Below are positions 25,263 to 34,298 of a stretch of DNA of 64,000 nucleotides, piece after piece. The stretch's first letter is position 1. Every line of letters starts with the position of its first letter. The stretch lies in the IMG/VR virus record IMGVR_UViG_3300035661_000025, positions 1 through 64,000 of that record; one strand, written 5' to 3'. A model generated the notes under the pieces. It saw nothing but the letters and a program-made list of their open reading frames with translations, did no database searches and was not told where the DNA came from. The stretch comes from a virus. A program made the position numbers and the translations under genes.

Positions 25263-26213
25263 ATGGTAAATTTATTTGAAGAATCATTTGAAGGTCTAGA
25301 AAAAAATATTGCAGATCATGCAAAAAACAACAAGAAAACTTTTGCTCCAGATGAAAGAGAATGGAAATTGACAAGAGATGATAATGATGAAGGACAAGCA
25401 ATTATTCGCTTGATTCCAGACAAAACTGGTAAACCATTTACTAAGGTTTACAATCATTCATTTGGTATTTTCAACAAAGCTAGAAATAAAAAATTATGGT
25501 ACATTGAAGACAGCCCATCTACAATTGGTCAACCTTGTCCAGTTTCAGAATATTGGGCTGAATTGAATTCTATTGGAACAGAAGAAGCTAAAGAAGAAGC
25601 TAAATTGTTCAGTCGTAAAGTAAACTATATCACAAACGTTTACATTGTAAAAGATCCAGCTTGTCCTGCAAATGAAGGAAAAGTTTTCTATTGGAAATTT
25701 GGTACAAAATTGTATGACAAATTCATGGCAACATTGAACCCATCAGAAAAAGATTTGGCAATGGGTGAAACCGCAATTCCATTGTGGAATGCATTGAAAG
25801 GTGCTAATATCAAATTGAAAATCAAAAAAGCTGCGGGTGGATTTTTGAATTATGATGATACAACAATTATGGCACCTAGCGCATGTTTTGATTCTAAAGA
25901 AGAAGCTACAGATGTAATTGTTAATCAAACAATCGAATTATCTGAATTTGAAAGCCCTTCTCATTTCAAAACTTATGAAGAATTGAGTGATAAATTGGCA
26001 TTCGTTTTGGGCAAAAAAGATGGAACTAAAACAACAAAAACCACTCCAAAAAAAGAACCAAGCATTGATACTGGATTAGATGATTTAGATGATATTGTTG
26101 AAAAAGCGGCGTCTAAAAAATCAGATGAAGAACCAGTACCAAAAGCAAAAAAAGAGAAAGAAAAAGAACCTGAATCAGATGATGATGATCTTGATTTCTT
26201 AAATGGACTGTAA
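25263..26213 (+). CDS. 32: ssDNA-binding protein (gp32)
   Basis: 316 aa (T4: 301). Basic N-terminal segment, core with WYIEDSPSTIGQPCPVSEYWAELNS and CPANEGKVFYWKFGTKLYDK (zinc-region Cys residues), and an extremely acidic Asp/Glu tail (about 285-316) that recruits other replication proteins. Codon use looks more regular than in neighbours, as expected of an abundant protein. Confidence 0.92.
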   Translation: MVNLFEESFEGLEKNIADHAKNNKKTFAPDEREWKLTRDDNDEGQAIIRLIPDKTGKPFTKVYNHSFGIFNKARNKKLWYIEDSPSTIGQPCPVSEYWAELNSIGTEEAKEEAKLFSRKVNYITNVYIVKDPACPANEGKVFYWKFGTKLYDKFMATLNPSEKDLAMGETAIPLWNALKGANIKLKIKKAAGGFLNYDDTTIMAPSACFDSKEEATDVIVNQTIELSEFESPSHFKTYEELSDKLAFVLGKKDGTKTTKTTPKKEPSIDTGLDDLDDIVEKAASKKSDEEPVPKAKKEKEKEPESDDDDLDFLNGL

Positions 26214-26222
26214 TAGTCCATT
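26202..26222 (+). terminator. Terminator hairpin after gene 32
   Basis: AATGGACT (26202-26209), loop GTAAT, AGTCCATT (26215-26222), then T-rich sequence. The stop codon lies in the loop. Confidence 0.6.
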
Positions 26223-26242
26223 AATTTAATAGAAAGGCGAAA

Positions 26243-27340
26243 ATGATCTTAGTAGACTATTCGCATTTATCTTCACGGAATTTGTACACTGCATTATCAC
26301 AAGCAAAACCTAAAAAAGATAAAGAAACAAAAAAGTTTTTAACCGAAGATTTCATACAATTTTATAAACATTTAATGCTAAATTCCCTGAGATTAATTCA
26401 GAAAAAATATCAAAAAATGTATGGTGAAATAGTGTTGTGTTTAGATGTTCGTGGCACTAACTGGAGAAAAGAAATATTTCCAGATTACAAAGCGCAGCGA
26501 GCAAAAGGTCGCGAAGAATCTGATATAGATTTTGAAAGTTTTTATAAAGAATCTAATAAATTTGTAGAAGAAATTGGTCAAATATTCCCATATAAAATCC
26601 TTGGAGTTCCAGGAGCAGAAGCTGATGATATTATAGCAACTTTGGCAAAATACTCTAAAGAAGCTACTTTAGTAATCTCATCAGATAAAGACTTTAAACA
26701 ACTATTATCATTAAACAATGTTGAGTTGTATGATCCGATTAAACTTAAAAAAATAACTATGTCAAAAAATGAATTATCAAAATGGATGACTGAACATATT
26801 TTGTTAGGAGATTCTTCTGATAATGTTCCTAATATAAAACAAGGAACAGAATTCAGCGATGCATTTTTAGCATACATCAAATCCAAAGACATTCATGTAT
26901 CTAAAGTTGACGAATTTAACAAATTGACCATTTCAAAAAAATTATATAGCGAATTTACTGTAGAAAAGAAATTTAAATCAGGACCTAATAAAGGTAAACC
27001 TACAGGAGAATTAGATATATTCAAAACTGTTCCTTTTGGAGAAAAAGCTGTTGAGAAATTTGCATTCGATCTTAAGGAAAGTTTAAAAGAGCATCCAATG
27101 TATCAGGTTAATTATGACCGAAATAAAACATTGGTTTTATTTTCAGAAATTCCTAAAAAAATTGAAGATGCAATCATAAAAAGTTTCTCAGAAACAGAAT
27201 TGTGTTACAACAAAAATAAATTACTTATGTTTTTGGGTGAAAACAATCTAGTAGAATTAGCTAGAAATGTCTCTGATTTTTATCTAGATGAAAATCAATT
27301 TAACGTAACAGAAAGTTCCAGTCTTGATGATTGGTTATAA
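26243..27340 (+). CDS. rnh: RNase H / 5'-3' exonuclease (T4 Rnh type)
   Basis: FEN-family nuclease that removes RNA primers. Start MILVDYSHLS with metal Asp, LCLDVRGTNWRKEIFPDYKAQR, GVPGAEADDIIATLAK and ISSDKDFKQLL motifs. 365 aa versus 305 in T4; extra length is at the C-terminus (helix-rich, ends DDWL, possibly a clamp/gp32 contact). Confidence 0.9.
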   Translation: MILVDYSHLSSRNLYTALSQAKPKKDKETKKFLTEDFIQFYKHLMLNSLRLIQKKYQKMYGEIVLCLDVRGTNWRKEIFPDYKAQRAKGREESDIDFESFYKESNKFVEEIGQIFPYKILGVPGAEADDIIATLAKYSKEATLVISSDKDFKQLLSLNNVELYDPIKLKKITMSKNELSKWMTEHILLGDSSDNVPNIKQGTEFSDAFLAYIKSKDIHVSKVDEFNKLTISKKLYSEFTVEKKFKSGPNKGKPTGELDIFKTVPFGEKAVEKFAFDLKESLKEHPMYQVNYDRNKTLVLFSEIPKKIEDAIIKSFSETELCYNKNKLLMFLGENNLVELARNVSDFYLDENQFNVTESSSLDDWL

Positions 27341-27381
27341 AAATAATGTTAAAAGCTGATGATAATTACTCAGTTAAAGGT

Positions 27382-27405
27382 GATCAAAGAAACGGTTCTT
27401 TGATC
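27382..27405 (+). terminator. Perfect hairpin after rnh
   Basis: GATCAAAGAA (27382-27391), loop ACGG, TTCTTTGATC (27396-27405): 10 bp perfect stem, no long T tract. Terminator, attenuator or RNA-processing site. Confidence 0.5.
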
Positions 27406-27469
27406 TTCATGAAATGGATTGTTTAAAGACAGTTCATATAAACAATTAAAATTAAAAAAAGGTATAAAA

Positions 27470-27679
27470 ATGGAAGAAAAAGTATTTGTATTAGACGGCG
27501 TTACATATGAAACAGAGAGTTTGCCGGAGCAAGCAAAACAAGTATTTGCTACAATTATTCAAGTTCAAGAAAAACAACGTCTTGAAAATATTATCCATAG
27601 CGCAGCTATTCAAGCATTAACAATTGAATTGTCATCTTTGAAAGATCAATTCACTGTAGCAACTCCTCAAGAAGATTGA
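27470..27679 (+). CDS. Small phage protein (DUF6447-like)
   Basis: 69 aa. EEKVFVLDGVTYETESLPEQAKQVFATIIQVQEKQRL... has the layout of small phage proteins that start with a 'V-x-G-x-x-Y-x-x-x-x-L-x-x-x-A-K' strand-turn-helix. ATG 27470 has AAAAAGG upstream. Ends overlapping the convergent gene by 13 bp. Confidence 0.6.
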   Translation: MEEKVFVLDGVTYETESLPEQAKQVFATIIQVQEKQRLENIIHSAAIQALTIELSSLKDQFTVATPQED

Positions 27680-28110
27680 TCTTCAAATTTCTTTATAATA
27701 TGTTCTACAACTTTAGGTTTTAACCACACTTTTCGGTGTGGATTAAAATATGGTGTATAATCAAAATAATGATGAGCTTGGGTTAATTCAATTAAAACAT
27801 AAATTTCAGTTTGATCTTTATAATCATTGATTAATTTTAAAGTAACATCATCTAACTCATCTTTGATGGGTACTTTTTGTTTAGGATTAACTACATTAAA
27901 TGCATTTATTAAATTATTAATGCTGAATTTTATACCCTGAATAATCGCTATTTCAAAGCAAGCGAAAGCTATTTCATATGAGTTAATTTCATTAAATCGT
28001 GTGGATTCATAAAATAACTTTTTAAGATTAGTTTCAGATAATTCATTCTTATGAGATTTATAATACTCCGTATTCATAAACTCCATTAATATCAAATCAA
28101 ATCGTTTCAA
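27667..28110 (-). CDS. Hypothetical protein
   Basis: 147 aa minus-strand gene, helical, no motif recognised. Has AAAAGGA before its start and AATAAATA on the minus strand at 28144-28137, so probably late. Confidence 0.55.
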   Translation of the reverse strand: MKRFDLILMEFMNTEYYKSHKNELSETNLKKLFYESTRFNEINSYEIAFACFEIAIIQGIKFSINNLINAFNVVNPKQKVPIKDELDDVTLKLINDYKDQTEIYVLIELTQAHHYFDYTPYFNPHRKVWLKPKVVEHIIKKFEDQSS

Positions 28111-28136
28111 GTTAATCCTTTTAATTATATTAAATT

Positions 28137-28144
28137 TATTTATT
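28137..28144 (-). promoter_or_regulatory. Late-type element AATAAATA (minus)
   Basis: 27 bp before the minus-strand gene ending at 27667. Confidence 0.4.
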
Positions 28145-28154
28145 AAGGTATAAA

Positions 28155-29849
28155 ATGAAAATTTTCTTAAGCATCATCCCAGCAGTTCTATCGGCTGAGA
28201 TTTTGACATTAGATCCAGTACTTGTAGAATCAACTACATATTCACCAATTTCTGAGTATAGAGACAATAAAGTTGATTTTAGCGCTATACAAACTAAAAT
28301 GAACATTCAACAAACTGCACCTGGAATGTATAGCCCGGTAATTCAAGGTCTTCAAGGCGAATTAGTTGGAGTGAAATTTGAAGATGTTATTATGAATAAC
28401 TCAAATTTTAGAAGTGGTCCAAATCAATATTTTTCATGGATACCAAATGAATTTGTAGATTACAAATTGGAAGCAGGCAATGCAATTGGGTTAAGTGTAG
28501 ACTCTCACATTACAGATGTTTCTCAAGTTTATGCAGAATATAGTTCATATGACCAAGGTAGAAAATTAATTGCTACAAAAAAATATGATAACACAACTGT
28601 AGGTTTGAAGTTATATAAAACTGGCGATTATAATAATATTGAACATACTGCATATAACCAAGATGCATTCTTTGTCAAAAATATCACTGGAAACAATACT
28701 TTTATCGCTTTATATAGCACATCATCAGATATTGACCGATTAGATAAATTTATTCAAAGAAAACCATATACATATCTTGACCAAGATTATGTTTTTATCA
28801 AAGATTCATACAAACTAACTAACAACGATACAGTTACAGGAAGTTATCAAAGATTCGTAGAAAATGTAAACGATAATGGAAAAGAAGTTGATTCTACTAA
28901 TAACGTTTATGGAGCTCAATATGTTCATAAATTTGAATCCGGAATTAGCGTTAAATTAATGGATTCATATGAAGATCTTATGTATAATCAAAAAGATTTC
29001 ACTTATAATACAACAACGGCCGGAATTAGTTATAAAAACGAATTATTTGGCATTAAATTGAAATCAAATATTGATGGCATATGGGCTCAAACTACAGACA
29101 AGCAAGATGATGTTACCAAGAATTTTAACACATATAGTTACAATATAGAATTGCAAAAAAATATTGTATATGGAAGTGTAAGAGGTGGATATAAGCTTCC
29201 TACAGCTAACAATCTTTATTATTCAAGAACCACAGGAAAAGGAAATGATGTACCAAATGCGTCATTAATTCCAGAAACATCAAAAACATATTCTTTAGGT
29301 ATTAAAGATGTAATTGATGATTTTACCTACAACATCAGTGGTTATTATATGTATCTTGATAATGCAATATCAAGTGTTAAAGTCGGAAATATATCAGGGG
29401 TAGATCAATATCAAGCCCAAAATGTTGGAGACGGCATGGTTAAAGGTGCTGATGTTACCTTGACATATGATAAAGATTTGTTCGGTTCATTATTTAATTT
29501 TCAATATGTGTATGGAGAAGATGGTTCAGATTATATGAGTAAAATCACTCCGTGGAAAATTTATTGGAAAAATGAGTACAATCATTATTTTGTAACTTGG
29601 AATTATGCTCATAAAGGAATTCACTTATCTAAATCAGATATGAATGATGTAAGAATTGTAAATCCAACTTACAATGAGTACAATAATAAAGGATATAACA
29701 CTATAGATATTGGTTATTCTAATAATTATAATAAATGGTTATATGGAATAACATTTAACAATATATTCAATAATGATGGAAGAGCAATGGGTTCATCAGT
29801 TGATGTTCCAGAACGTAGTGTAAATATTAGATTAGGATATGCTTTTTAA
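28155..29849 (+). CDS. TonB-dependent receptor-like outer-membrane protein
   Basis: 564 aa. Short Sec signal (MKIFLSIIPAVLSA), a TonB-box-like LDPVLVESTTY, then a shortened plug: PVIQGLQGELVGVKFEDVIMNNSNFRSGPNQYFSWIPNEFVDYKLEAGNA corresponds to the 'RG..G..V.V.iDGVR...' and 'IERIEVLRG' region of TonB-dependent receptors. The barrel has alternating Tyr-rich strands and the diagnostic GGYKLPTANNLYY...NASLIPETSKTYSLGIK segment; it ends in Phe (NIRLGYAF), as needed for Bam recognition. Most receptors are 650-800 aa, so this is compact. Substrate unknown. AAGGT before the ATG. Very unusual for a phage. Confidence 0.82.
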   Translation: MKIFLSIIPAVLSAEILTLDPVLVESTTYSPISEYRDNKVDFSAIQTKMNIQQTAPGMYSPVIQGLQGELVGVKFEDVIMNNSNFRSGPNQYFSWIPNEFVDYKLEAGNAIGLSVDSHITDVSQVYAEYSSYDQGRKLIATKKYDNTTVGLKLYKTGDYNNIEHTAYNQDAFFVKNITGNNTFIALYSTSSDIDRLDKFIQRKPYTYLDQDYVFIKDSYKLTNNDTVTGSYQRFVENVNDNGKEVDSTNNVYGAQYVHKFESGISVKLMDSYEDLMYNQKDFTYNTTTAGISYKNELFGIKLKSNIDGIWAQTTDKQDDVTKNFNTYSYNIELQKNIVYGSVRGGYKLPTANNLYYSRTTGKGNDVPNASLIPETSKTYSLGIKDVIDDFTYNISGYYMYLDNAISSVKVGNISGVDQYQAQNVGDGMVKGADVTLTYDKDLFGSLFNFQYVYGEDGSDYMSKITPWKIYWKNEYNHYFVTWNYAHKGIHLSKSDMNDVRIVNPTYNEYNNKGYNTIDIGYSNNYNKWLYGITFNNIFNNDGRAMGSSVDVPERSVNIRLGYAF

Positions 29850-29855
29850 AGATAG

Positions 29856-29877
29856 TTTAAAGTTATTCTGATATAAT
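29856..29877 (+). promoter_or_regulatory. TTTAAG-class promoter (repeat cassette copy 1)
   Basis: TTTAAA (29856-29861), 10-bp spacer, TATAAT (29872-29877). From 29869 to 29910 the sequence is identical to 38286-38327. Confidence 0.65.
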
Positions 29878-29907
29878 TATTGTATAAAAAGAAAAGAAGG
29901 ATAGAAA

Positions 29908-30207
29908 ATGTCAGATAAAATCATCACACAAACAGGTTGGAGTAAATCAAATAAGGGAAATCTTAATAAAATTGATCCAACTGTTTTAAAAGAATTTTGG
30001 GCTAGCATATCAGTTGAATGGAAAAAAGAAACTCTTCTTGAAATTGCGGAAACATTTCGTAGCAAAATAAATGTGGATCGTTTTATTTTATCAATCAATA
30101 AAACGAGCAGCTCAACAAAACTTGATGAAATCATGACTAATTTGTATCTTTGTTCAGAAGATATGTCTACGTTTGGATCTAAGAAAAAATATAACTCACG
30201 TTATTAA
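29908..30207 (+). CDS. Hypothetical protein
   Basis: 99 aa, basic C-terminus; WSKSNKGNLNKIDPTVLKEFWASISVEWKKETLLEIAETF. No motif recognised. Strong RBS GAAGGA. Confidence 0.55.
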   Translation: MSDKIITQTGWSKSNKGNLNKIDPTVLKEFWASISVEWKKETLLEIAETFRSKINVDRFILSINKTSSSTKLDEIMTNLYLCSEDMSTFGSKKKYNSRY

Positions 30208-30213
30208 TTAAGA

Positions 30214-30235
30214 TTTAATGTTCTTATGATATAAT
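30214..30235 (+). promoter_or_regulatory. TTTAAG-class promoter
   Basis: TTTAAT (30214-30219), 10-bp spacer, TATAAT (30230-30235). Confidence 0.6.
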
Positions 30236-30256
30236 ATACAAAAAGAAGGATAGATT

Positions 30257-30487
30257 ATGAATACAATTCTTTATTCAGAGTATAAAAAAACTCACAAACC
30301 AGTCACCTTGAATGATGTTTTAGAAGCTCAATCAGACAATGAATATGTTATGGTTAGCGTAGATGATAGAGTGTATTGTATTACAGAAATAGATCTTAAT
30401 TCCGAAGAATCTTTCGTTTGTATTGACAAAGAATGTAATGAATATACCTTTGCTTTTGACCAAATATCAAAAATAGAAGGTATTTAA
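30257..30487 (+). CDS. Hypothetical protein
   Basis: 76 aa acidic beta-rich protein (VMVSVDDRVYCITEIDLN). Unknown. First of a tightly overlapping run 30257-31672. Confidence 0.5.
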   Translation: MNTILYSEYKKTHKPVTLNDVLEAQSDNEYVMVSVDDRVYCITEIDLNSEESFVCIDKECNEYTFAFDQISKIEGI

Positions 30488-30720
30488 TGAAGCCTTCATT
30501 ACCCAAAGTTATGGCGTTTGTCATTACAGATTTTGATACTGAATTGGGATACATCCGAACTGAGATAGAAGTGGAAGTTCTCACTGTTCATTTTAATACT
30601 GGCAAAATGCGTGTTAGATATTATGCAAACATTTTTAATTCCGGAATGTCAGTAAAAACTGAAGATGTTTCTAATGAACCGTTTATGAAAAAATATGATA
30701 TATTAGGAACCCAACAATGA
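30487..30720 (+). CDS. Hypothetical protein
   Basis: 77 aa, beta-rich (IRTEIEVEVLTVHFNTGKMRVRYYANIF). Overlaps its neighbours by one and four bases. Unknown. Confidence 0.5.
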   Translation: MKPSLPKVMAFVITDFDTELGYIRTEIEVEVLTVHFNTGKMRVRYYANIFNSGMSVKTEDVSNEPFMKKYDILGTQQ

Positions 30721-31130
30721 TATCTTTGGAAACTTTGTCAGATCTTTTCGGATTTAAGGTGATTAAATATAAGCTCATTCGTAATGACATTGTAGTCTAT
30801 GATGGATCTTCTTATGATATGTTTGAGTGGAATAAATCTAAGAATATCTATGAGCTTATGGCGAATTGTAAAGAGAGTTCTTATAAATTAGGTTATTCTA
30901 TGAGAACATTCAAATCTTCTAAAGGTTGGGTAATTGATTTGATTCATGAAGATCGATTGAAATCAATTTTAAATAAAACACAAATCAATCATATAGAAGG
31001 ATCTATTACTGTTGAAATTTTTGATAGAGATTCTGAAAACAATGAATTTCATCCCAAATATTTTGAATCTGAACAAGAAGCAGTTTTTTCTGCATATGAT
31101 TGGTTACTAACACACAAGGATAATTTATGA
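30717..31130 (+). CDS. Hypothetical protein, paralogue of 43181 gene
   Basis: 137 aa. Shares with the protein at 43181 an N-terminal IxxYxLIxNDIVVY/IVGNDIIYQ strand pair, the NIYELxxxCKE motif, and a C-terminal FxSEQEAVFSAYDWL / FEAETEPEAIFKACEWI block. Function unknown. Confidence 0.6.
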   Translation: MISLETLSDLFGFKVIKYKLIRNDIVVYDGSSYDMFEWNKSKNIYELMANCKESSYKLGYSMRTFKSSKGWVIDLIHEDRLKSILNKTQINHIEGSITVEIFDRDSENNEFHPKYFESEQEAVFSAYDWLLTHKDNL

Positions 31131-31672
31131 GACTATATGTTTTTAGTCATTTTATGATTTCTAGCATGGCGAAAGGAATTCAAACTCTTCATAGCACTGT
31201 AGAAATGTTTACAAAATATGAGAAGATAGATATTTCTGAATATGAACTGATTACTGGACGAGAACCTTCTGATGATTTGATTATGGAGGCAGACAAAGCC
31301 AATATCTTGTACAATTGGGCAAAAAATCACAAAACTTGTATTCATCTAAATGGAGGAACTAGTCCAGACCTTCAAGAGCTGAGAGATTTCTTAGATGATA
31401 CAACAAATCCATATCCATGGGCAGAATTTTATGAAGATGAATCTTTAGGGAATTTGATGACTGCAATAAGTATCGTTCTGCCAGAGAAAATTTATGAAAC
31501 AGTATCTGCCATGAAAACCGGCGTTTTAACATTCAATGGAGAATTTTTACATTGTGTAGATACTACACAATTAGATCCAGAAATGACGTCAAAATTAATG
31601 AGTTTTGGAAAATTCAATCAATTTGAACAAAAGTTGATAATGTCTATGGGAAATTATCGGCTAGCACAATAA
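31127..31672 (+). CDS. Possible peptidyl-tRNA hydrolase 2-like protein
   Basis: 181 aa. SHFMISSMAKGIQTLHSTVEMF, then HKTCIHLNGGTSPDLQELRDFL, NPYPWAEFYEDESLGNLMTAISIVLPE resembles the PTH2 order (Gln/His helix, 'K-T-x-x-L-x-G', 'F-Y-E-P-D-L', 'T-A-I'). The catalytic pattern is not complete enough to be sure; could be a non-catalytic relative. Confidence 0.4.
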   Translation: MRLYVFSHFMISSMAKGIQTLHSTVEMFTKYEKIDISEYELITGREPSDDLIMEADKANILYNWAKNHKTCIHLNGGTSPDLQELRDFLDDTTNPYPWAEFYEDESLGNLMTAISIVLPEKIYETVSAMKTGVLTFNGEFLHCVDTTQLDPEMTSKLMSFGKFNQFEQKLIMSMGNYRLAQ

Positions 31673-31681
31673 AGGAATAAA

Positions 31682-32701
31682 ATGGGAGCAGTTTTAAATG
31701 ATATTAATGTCAAATATTTTGAATTAGTCATACCTGCTTCTAATAGGGGAATTCGCAGATCTCAGGATTATAATGCAAAGTGCCCAATTTGTGGTGACAG
31801 CAAACGAAACAAATTATCCAAAAGATTTCATCTTTATACAAAAACTTCATTTGATGGAGATGTATTAAAATGTTTTAATGGAGATTGTGAGTACTCTGGG
31901 AATATGTATTCTTTCCTTAGAGATTATCACCCTTCTTTATTAAATTCTTATATTCAAGAAATGAAGGGCGAAAAAATTAATTTCATCCAAGAATTTCTCA
32001 AAGGTGAAGAACCTCAAATAGATACTTATATTCCAGATTCATTGTTTGTTCCAAAAATAATAACAGATGTTCCTGAAATATTTCAAAAAATAACTAAAGG
32101 TTCATATGCGTATGATTACTTGATTAAAAGAAATATTCCAGAAACATTACACAAATATTTCTTAGAAGTTGTTCCGCCTTTTGTGTTCAAAGAAGATGAT
32201 AAAGAGAAGAACTTAGAAAATTTCATAATTATACCATTGTATTATGGTAAAAAGATTTATGGGTTCACTTCTAGGAGCACTATAAACAAGGATTTTTATA
32301 CTAGAATTCCTGAAGAAAACACTGGATGGAAAGTTTGGAATTTACTAAATGTAGATTTATCAAAAACTTTATATATTTTTGAAGGAACTTTTGATGCATT
32401 AAGCATAGAGTCCGATAATGTAGTGGCTTGTTTGGGTGCAGATTTTCCAGATGAAATATTGAAAAAAGTAAAAGATCCAGTGTTTGTTTATGATAATACC
32501 AACATAGACAAGACTGGAGCTAAGAAAGCTTTTAAATACGCAAAACTAGGATATAAAGTTATGATATGGCCTGATATATCATATAAAGATTTTAATGCTA
32601 TATTGACTAAAGGTGCGACTAGAGAGAAACTTCAAAAGTTTCTAGAATCAAATATATATCAAGGGCTTTCAGCTCAAGTTAGATTAAAAATGGAAGGATA
32701 G
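31682..32701 (+). CDS. 61: DNA primase (gp61)
   Basis: Makes RNA primers with helicase gp41. N-terminal zinc ribbon CPICGDS (Cys34, Cys37) and CFNGDC (Cys64, Cys69), then TOPRIM motifs LYIFEGTFDALS (about 226-237) and DNTNIDKTGAKKA. 339 aa (T4: 342). Confidence 0.9.
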   Translation: MGAVLNDINVKYFELVIPASNRGIRRSQDYNAKCPICGDSKRNKLSKRFHLYTKTSFDGDVLKCFNGDCEYSGNMYSFLRDYHPSLLNSYIQEMKGEKINFIQEFLKGEEPQIDTYIPDSLFVPKIITDVPEIFQKITKGSYAYDYLIKRNIPETLHKYFLEVVPPFVFKEDDKEKNLENFIIIPLYYGKKIYGFTSRSTINKDFYTRIPEENTGWKVWNLLNVDLSKTLYIFEGTFDALSIESDNVVACLGADFPDEILKKVKDPVFVYDNTNIDKTGAKKAFKYAKLGYKVMIWPDISYKDFNAILTKGATREKLQKFLESNIYQGLSAQVRLKMEG

Positions 32702-32704
32702 AAA

Positions 32705-33442
32705 ATGAGTAATTTCATAATTTTAAACAAACCTCATTATTCCACAAACATACAGCGAGAATTAATTCAATTGAGTGATGATGAACTTGCTGAGGAATTA
32801 TTCTATAGTACTGATTGGTTTACGGATGAATTGTTTGAAGCTCGCACAGATTTGTCAATGTCAATAGGAGCAGAATATAGCCGTCTTATGGTTGATTATG
32901 AAAAAATAAACAACATAAAAGAACCTGGAAATGCTATTGGTAGAGGTGTTTTGTATACTCATAATTATCAAGGGAAACTTATGAGATTAATTGATGATAA
33001 ATCCAATAAGTTTTTGGCTAGTTATGAAAAACGATTAAAATTTTTCAATGAGCAAATATCACTTGCTGAAAGTTTTTTTGATGAAGTTATCATAATAGAT
33101 TGTCATTCTTTTGATACACATTATACTAATGTAGTTAACAATACTCCGGGAATGAAACACCCAGATATTTGTATAGGATATAATGAAAAAAATTGTAATC
33201 TGTTGAAAATTCAAGAACTAAAAGAACACTTCAAATCTTTAGGTTATTCGGTTAACTTAAATTTTCCTTTTTCCGGAAGTTATTTGCCTGAATACAATAT
33301 AGAAAATCCTAATGTGTTTACGGTCATGATAGAAGTAAACAAAGATCTTTACATGAGTAAAGATGGATTTGTACCTCTTAAGAAAGATTCTTTTAATAAA
33401 TTAAAAGAAGATATAACTAATGGTATTATGATATTCGCATAA
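32705..33442 (+). CDS. N-formylglutamate amidohydrolase-like enzyme
   Basis: 245 aa. FGase family pattern: SDDELAEELFYSTDWFTDELFEA, SRLMVDYEKI, GRGVLYTH, and the metal motif VIIIDCHSFDTH, then PDICIGYNEKN. Zinc-dependent amidohydrolase of N-formyl or similar amides; how this serves a phage is unknown. End overlaps a convergent gene by 17 bp. Confidence 0.75.
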   Translation: MSNFIILNKPHYSTNIQRELIQLSDDELAEELFYSTDWFTDELFEARTDLSMSIGAEYSRLMVDYEKINNIKEPGNAIGRGVLYTHNYQGKLMRLIDDKSNKFLASYEKRLKFFNEQISLAESFFDEVIIIDCHSFDTHYTNVVNNTPGMKHPDICIGYNEKNCNLLKIQELKEHFKSLGYSVNLNFPFSGSYLPEYNIENPNVFTVMIEVNKDLYMSKDGFVPLKKDSFNKLKEDITNGIMIFA

Positions 33443-34010
33443 AAATAACTACTCTAGGGTCTTCAGGATGGACCTTTCCTTCATCATCTACAAAATCAGA
33501 AACTCCGTCTACAATAGCGTAAGCTTCTCCTGGAGTTCCTGAATTCATTGATTTATCAATTTTGAATCCATGTCTCGAGTATAATGAATATAATGGACCA
33601 TAAATTTCTTTACCTTTACGAAACGCAAAACAATCTAAATGTTTCGCCCCATTTTTCACAGCACTTTTCATAATAGCATCTCCAGAAGATCCCTTCGTAC
33701 TAAAAACCGAGACCAATTCATCTCCATGGTTTATTGCATAACCCGATGAGTTATTGTGACCCAAAAAACATTTCATTTTATTATAATCACTACGATTATA
33801 AACAGACAATGTCTCTAGACCTTTATGTGGCAACCCTTTATTGAGCTTAGCTATATCATTTTCTTTTATTTTAGAAATAGCTCTAAAGAACGTAGTCCCG
33901 TCCACTTCTGAAAAATCATTCTCATCAAATAATTTTTGACCTTTTTCTAATTGCTCAGGAGAAAGTCTCCCCATATCATAAAACTTTTCAAATAATTCTT
34001 TTAATGTCAT
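33426..34010 (-). CDS. Putative GNAT-like protein, late expressed
   Basis: 194 aa, minus strand. GDELVSVFSTKGSSGDAIMKSAVKNGAKHLDCFAF...LYSLYSRHGFKIDKS resembles a GNAT-like core (acetyl-CoA loop replaced by KGSSGDA, 'LYSRHGF' end). Found as a conserved family in large phages, function unknown. A consensus late promoter lies 38 bp upstream on the minus strand. Confidence 0.5.
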   Translation of the reverse strand: MTLKELFEKFYDMGRLSPEQLEKGQKLFDENDFSEVDGTTFFRAISKIKENDIAKLNKGLPHKGLETLSVYNRSDYNKMKCFLGHNNSSGYAINHGDELVSVFSTKGSSGDAIMKSAVKNGAKHLDCFAFRKGKEIYGPLYSLYSRHGFKIDKSMNSGTPGEAYAIVDGVSDFVDDEGKVHPEDPRVVIFMRIS

Positions 34011-34023
34011 CTTTTTATATATT

Positions 34024-34055
34024 CCTAAGGTTATAAATGTTATAATGTATTTATA
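34024..34055. promoter_or_regulatory. Overlapping divergent promoters
   Basis: Plus: CCTAAG (34024-34029), 11-bp spacer, TATAAT (34041-34046) for the 34071 gene. Minus: TATAAATA at 34055-34048 for the 33426 gene. The two elements are adjacent, so early and late transcription may exclude each other. Confidence 0.6.
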
Positions 34056-34070
34056 AAAGGACAGAAAGAC

Positions 34071-34298
34071 ATGAAATTAGATTTTTTTAAACAGCCATTG
34101 AATGAAGGTGATTGTGTTGCTTTTCCATCATCTGGTAGTATGATGTTAGGAATTATAGAGAAGTTTAGATTTTTCAAATCTAGAAAAGATCAAACCGTTT
34201 ATCGAGTTGATGGATTTGTACGAAATAGCTCCGGAAACAAAAAATGGAAAGATTGTAGAGATCTTGTAAAATGTCCAGAATCATTTAAGGAGTATTGA
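34071..34298 (+). CDS. Hypothetical protein
   Basis: 75 aa, basic SH3-like beta pattern (EGDCVAFPSSGSMMLGIIEKFRFF...YRVDGFVR). Unknown. Stop overlaps the next ATG by one base. Confidence 0.5.
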   Translation: MKLDFFKQPLNEGDCVAFPSSGSMMLGIIEKFRFFKSRKDQTVYRVDGFVRNSSGNKKWKDCRDLVKCPESFKEY

